The notes beneath the pieces are model-generated. The model worked only from the letters and a program-made list of their open reading frames with translations, searched no databases and had not been told where the DNA came from. Both the position numbers and the translations under genes were made by a program. Positions 61,182 to 64,000 of a stretch of 64,000 nt of DNA are shown one piece after another; within the stretch, counting starts at the first letter, position 1; each line of letters opens with the position of its first letter. The stretch is from Streptomyces sp. WMMC500 (GTDB lineage Bacteria; Actinomycetota; Actinomycetes; Streptomycetales; Streptomycetaceae). The DNA is taken from positions 62,001-126,000 of the forward strand of contig NZ_CP114905.1 of NCBI RefSeq assembly GCF_027497195.1. Reading direction: 5' to 3'.

Positions 61182-62378
61182 ATGGAGCCGACCATCCGGG
61201 GAGAGCGGCAGGGTGTCCATCCGTTCTGCGGGGCGTGCACGGACGAGACCGTGGCGCTGGCCGCTCCGGACACGGAGACCGTCAACGGGTTCGGCACCCG
61301 CTTCTACGGTGCGGCCGACCCCTGCCCGCGATGCGGCTCCGTCGTCAAACGGCTGTTCATGTGCTTGTTGTTCATCCCTGTCTGGTCCATGGGCCGCTAC
61401 CGCGTCATCACCCTCGGCGGCTCACGGTACGTCGGCCGTCGGATTCCCAGGAACGCCGACAACCCCTACGACATGTCCGGGAAGGACGCCGCACTGATCG
61501 CGCAGGCACAGGCCGCGCAGACGGAGGCGGGGAAGACCTGGCCGGCGCCGCCGCCGTCCCGGCTGGCCGAGCACCCGGAGCTGCGCGGCGAGCGCTACGA
61601 GGAGGCCGAGGACTACTGGGAGTTCGGCTTTCCCGACCGCGCTCTCCCGGTGTACGAGGAGGTGCTCGCCGCGCACGAGGCGGTCCTGCCCGCCGACGAC
61701 ACGGCGACGCTGCAACTGCGCCAGCGCGTGGCGGAGGCGTACCTGGCGGTCGGACGGCCGGCGGACGCGCTGGCGCTGCTCGCCCAGACCGCTCACCACC
61801 TGGGCGGGGTGCTGGGCCCGCACCATCCGGACACCCGCCGGGCGGTCGAGGACGAGGCCAACGCGAGCAGCCTGCTGGGCACGCTGTCGAATGACAAGAT
61901 CATCTCGCTCAACCTGCACGTGGCGGAGGTGAAGCGGACCGCCGGGCCCGACGCCCCCGAGGCGCTGCGCGCGGCGTGTGTGCTGGGCTCGTACCTTTCG
62001 TTCCACTCCTCCGTCGTGCAGGCGCTGGAGGTGCTCGAGGACACCCTCGCGCGGTCCGCGCGCACGCTGGGCGCCGATCACCCGGACACCGCCTACGTCA
62101 GGAGGGAGCTGGTGAGCGCGTGCGAGTCCGCGGAGCGCCGCGCCAGACCGGACGACGTCCTGGCGGCGGCGCGGGCGCGGGAGCGCCTCCACGGCCCCGA
62201 GGCCGAGGAGACGCTGACCGCGATGCGCGGTCTGGCACGGTTGTACGCCTCGACCCGCCGGCACCGCGGCGAGGCCGTGGACGTGCTGCGCATCGTGCTC
62301 CAGCGGTGCGAGCATGCGCGGGGCCCGGACGATCCCCTGACCGCCGCCGTGCGGCGGGAGCTGGCGGAGCTGAGCTGA
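61182..62378 (+). CDS. Zinc-ribbon/TPR-repeat protein
   Basis: 398 aa. Residues about 15-60 hold two Cys pairs (PFCGACTDE, DPCPRCGS) and a short hydrophobic stretch (LFMCLLFIPVW), perhaps a membrane anchor. From 130 on, tetratricopeptide-like helical repeats (RALPVYEEVLAAHEAVLPADD, VLGPHHPDTRRAV, TLGADHPDTAYVRRELV) similar to those of Streptomyces TPR/NB-ARC proteins, but without an ATPase domain. Protein-protein interaction is likely; the role is unknown. Confidence 0.78.
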   Translation: MEPTIRGERQGVHPFCGACTDETVALAAPDTETVNGFGTRFYGAADPCPRCGSVVKRLFMCLLFIPVWSMGRYRVITLGGSRYVGRRIPRNADNPYDMSGKDAALIAQAQAAQTEAGKTWPAPPPSRLAEHPELRGERYEEAEDYWEFGFPDRALPVYEEVLAAHEAVLPADDTATLQLRQRVAEAYLAVGRPADALALLAQTAHHLGGVLGPHHPDTRRAVEDEANASSLLGTLSNDKIISLNLHVAEVKRTAGPDAPEALRAACVLGSYLSFHSSVVQALEVLEDTLARSARTLGADHPDTAYVRRELVSACESAERRARPDDVLAAARARERLHGPEAEETLTAMRGLARLYASTRRHRGEAVDVLRIVLQRCEHARGPDDPLTAAVRRELAELS

Positions 62379-62444
62379 CGGCCGTCGCGGTGGAAGGGCG
62401 GGGCCGAGGCGCGCCGGCCGCCGGCCGTGACCGACACTGGTCCG

Positions 62445-63206
62445 ATGGAAGATCAGGTACGTGCGGTCATGGCGCTGGTCGACGACGTGCTGGGCCCCGA
62501 GGTCGTCGGCGCGTACCTGCACGGCTCCGCCGTCCTCGGCGGGCTCCGCCCGGCGAGCGACGTCGACGTGCTCGTCGTCGCCGGCCGGTCCCTGACGGAG
62601 CCCGAGCGGCGGGCGCTCCTCGACGGGCTGCTGAGGGTCTCCGGTTTCACCGGAGGGCTGCGTCCGGTGGAGCTGACGGTGGTCGTGCAGTCCGAGGTCC
62701 GGCCCTGGCGCTACCCGCCGACCGGCGACTTCCTGTACGGGGAGTGGCTGCGCGAGGAGTTCCAGGCGGGCGGGCCGCCGCGGCCCACGGCCATGGCGGA
62801 CCTGGCGATCGTGCTCACGATGGTGCTGGCCGGCGACCACGCGCTGGCCGGCCCGCCCCCCGCGCGGGTGCTGGACCCGGTGCCGTACGAGGACGTGGCC
62901 CGCGCCGCCACGGCGGGCATCCCGGAGCTGCTCGCGGAGCTGGACGGGGACACCCGCAACGTCCTGCTCACCCTGGCGCGGATCTGGAGCACCCTGGCCA
63001 CCGGCGAGATCCGCCCCAAGGACGCCGCCGCCGCGTGGGCGCTGCGGCGGCTGCCGCCGGAGCACCGGCCGGTGCTGGAGCACGCGCGGCGGCTCTACCT
63101 CGGCAGCCGGTACGCGGAGGAGAGCTGGAGCGAGGAGCTGCGGGCGCGGGTACGTCCGCACGCGGAGCACGTCGTCGCCGAGATCGGGAAGCTCTCCCGG
63201 CCCTGA
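62445..63206 (+). CDS. AadA-like aminoglycoside nucleotidyltransferase
   Basis: 253 aa from ATG 62445; GTG 62427 is an alternative. Nucleotidyltransferase core GSAVLGGLRPASDVDVLVV (G-S and the D-x-D metal site) and a C-terminal helical DUF4111 domain (NVLLTLARIWSTLATGEIRPKDAAAAWAL). This is the ANT(3'')-Ia architecture that adenylates streptomycin/spectinomycin. Streptomyces carry intrinsic copies, so resistance activity is plausible but untested. Confidence 0.88.
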   Translation: MEDQVRAVMALVDDVLGPEVVGAYLHGSAVLGGLRPASDVDVLVVAGRSLTEPERRALLDGLLRVSGFTGGLRPVELTVVVQSEVRPWRYPPTGDFLYGEWLREEFQAGGPPRPTAMADLAIVLTMVLAGDHALAGPPPARVLDPVPYEDVARAATAGIPELLAELDGDTRNVLLTLARIWSTLATGEIRPKDAAAAWALRRLPPEHRPVLEHARRLYLGSRYAEESWSEELRARVRPHAEHVVAEIGKLSRP

Positions 63207-63220
63207 CCGGCCGCTGCCCC

Positions 63221-63979
63221 TCAGCCGCGGCGGTGGCTGCCCGGCGTGGTGCCGTAGGCGCGGCGGTAGACGTCGATGAAGGCGCTCGCCGAGGACCAGC
63301 CGCAGCGGTGCGCGACCGTCGTCACCGGTACGTCGTCGGCGAGCAGCCGCAGCGCGTGGTAGAGGCGCACCTGCGTACGGAACTGCGGGAACGTCATCCC
63401 CGTCTCGCGGCGGAAGAGGCGGCTGAGCGTCCGCTCCCCCGCGCCCGTCGCCCGGCCCAGGGCGGCGAGCGTGCGCTGGTCGGCGGGGTCGGCGTGGAGC
63501 AGGTCGCAGACGGCGGCGAGCCGCGGGTCGGCGGGTGCGGGCAGCGGCACGGGCTGCCGGGCGGAGACGGCGGCGGAGGCGGCGCGCAACTGGTCCAGCA
63601 GGACGGTGCGCAGCCGCCGCCGCTCGGGGGTGTCGTGGTACGGGTCGCGGGTGCAGGCGAGGATCAGCTCGCGCAGCAGCGGGCTGACGGCCAGGACGCC
63701 GGGCGTGCCGAGCCCGAGGGGGTCGGTGGCCGCGGGCACGCCGACCACGTGCAGGTCGAGATGGCCGTACGCGCGGTGGGCGTGGACGCAGCCCGCGGGC
63801 ACCCACAGCGCGCGGGTGCCGGGCGCGAACCAGGTGCCCGAGTCGGTGGTGACGGCGAGCACGCCCGAGCCGGCGTAGACGAGTTGGTGGTCGTCGTGCC
63901 GGTGCGCGTCGATGCGCTCGCCCGCGGCGAGCGTCCTGGCCCGGGTGGGTGCCTCGGGGTCGTGGCGGATATCCGGCAT
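63221..63979 (-). CDS. AraC-family regulator with N-terminal cupin
   Basis: 252 aa. N-terminal cupin sensor (RIDAHRHDDHQLVYAGSGVLAV, WVPAGCVHAHRAYG) and C-terminal AraC HTH (ALGRATGAGERTLSRLFRRETGMTFPQFRTQVRL, VTTVAHRCGWSSASAFIDVYRRAYG). Typical regulator of a neighbouring transporter that would lie to the right, outside the window. ATG 63979; the short stretch to 64000 is A/T-richer and probably promoter. Convergent with the nucleotidyltransferase gene, 14 bp apart. Confidence 0.92.
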   Translation of the reverse strand: MPDIRHDPEAPTRARTLAAGERIDAHRHDDHQLVYAGSGVLAVTTDSGTWFAPGTRALWVPAGCVHAHRAYGHLDLHVVGVPAATDPLGLGTPGVLAVSPLLRELILACTRDPYHDTPERRRLRTVLLDQLRAASAAVSARQPVPLPAPADPRLAAVCDLLHADPADQRTLAALGRATGAGERTLSRLFRRETGMTFPQFRTQVRLYHALRLLADDVPVTTVAHRCGWSSASAFIDVYRRAYGTTPGSHRRG

Positions 63980-64000
63980 GGATTGGCATTTTATCGGAAG

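Overview
The window reads as chromosomal DNA of a Streptomyces or very close actinomycete. The sequence is very GC-rich, the codons end in G or C, and regulators of the SARP, AraC, XRE/MmyB and TetR types are dense. Several exported enzymes carry Tat signals, and there is an operon of the Streptomyces CL190 mevalonate type. All reading is by eye; no search was run, and family resemblances are from memory.

Region 1 (about 0.2-23 kb) is part of a naphthoquinone-meroterpenoid biosynthetic cluster. A leftward gene train encodes, from its promoter outward, a type III polyketide synthase (1,3,6,8-tetrahydroxynaphthalene synthase), a MomA-like cupin (quinone formation to flaviolin), a DegT/AHBA-type aminotransferase (probably C8 amination), an AMP-forming ligase, a polyprenyl diphosphate synthase, an AraC regulator, a CPA2 antiporter and a TetR regulator. 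A vanadium haloperoxidase of the Streptomyces meroterpenoid type converges on it from the left edge. Rightward runs a zinc-ribbon/HTH regulator pair, then the mevalonate operon: mevalonate kinase, diphosphomevalonate decarboxylase, phosphomevalonate kinase, a dead type-2 IPP isomerase (fni remnant), HMG-CoA reductase, HMG-CoA synthase and an NphT7-type acetoacetyl-CoA synthase. No aromatic prenyltransferase, flavin monooxygenase or methyltransferase is visible, so the cluster probably continues to the left of the window.

Region 2 (about 17.5-30 kb) is structurally strange. Tandem repeats have grown inside and between genes: in three places in phosphomevalonate kinase, inside fni, and as 19 copies of an 8-bp unit flush against the SARP stop codon. 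The + strand becomes extremely poor in T and rich in C and A, whichever strand the genes lie on. A block of ordinary composition (23.4-27.5 kb), holding a small protein gene, a phosphotransferase gene, an IS5-type transposase and a winged-helix gene, sits inside this and is bounded by inverted copies of a 183-bp sequence. A SARP activator closes the region. A 7-bp motif with 11-bp phasing occurs in front of both the SARP gene and the polyketide synthase gene, and a single copy overlaps the mevalonate promoter, suggesting one cluster-wide regulon.

Region 3 (30.4-64 kb) looks like ordinary accessory or core chromosome: a SpoU rRNA methyltransferase, a lipoprotein, a Nudix gene broken by one stop codon, YqeY, a divergent SDR/XRE pair, a double-GNAT gene and a divergent SDR-like/LysR pair sharing a 127-bp inverted repeat, an exported glycosidase, a fused double histidine kinase with its response regulator, two DJ-1 family genes, methylmalonyl-CoA mutase (mutAB) with its chaperone meaB, a DHA2 drug exporter, two exported glycosidases under LacI-like operators, a TPR protein, an AadA-like nucleotidyltransferase and an AraC regulator.
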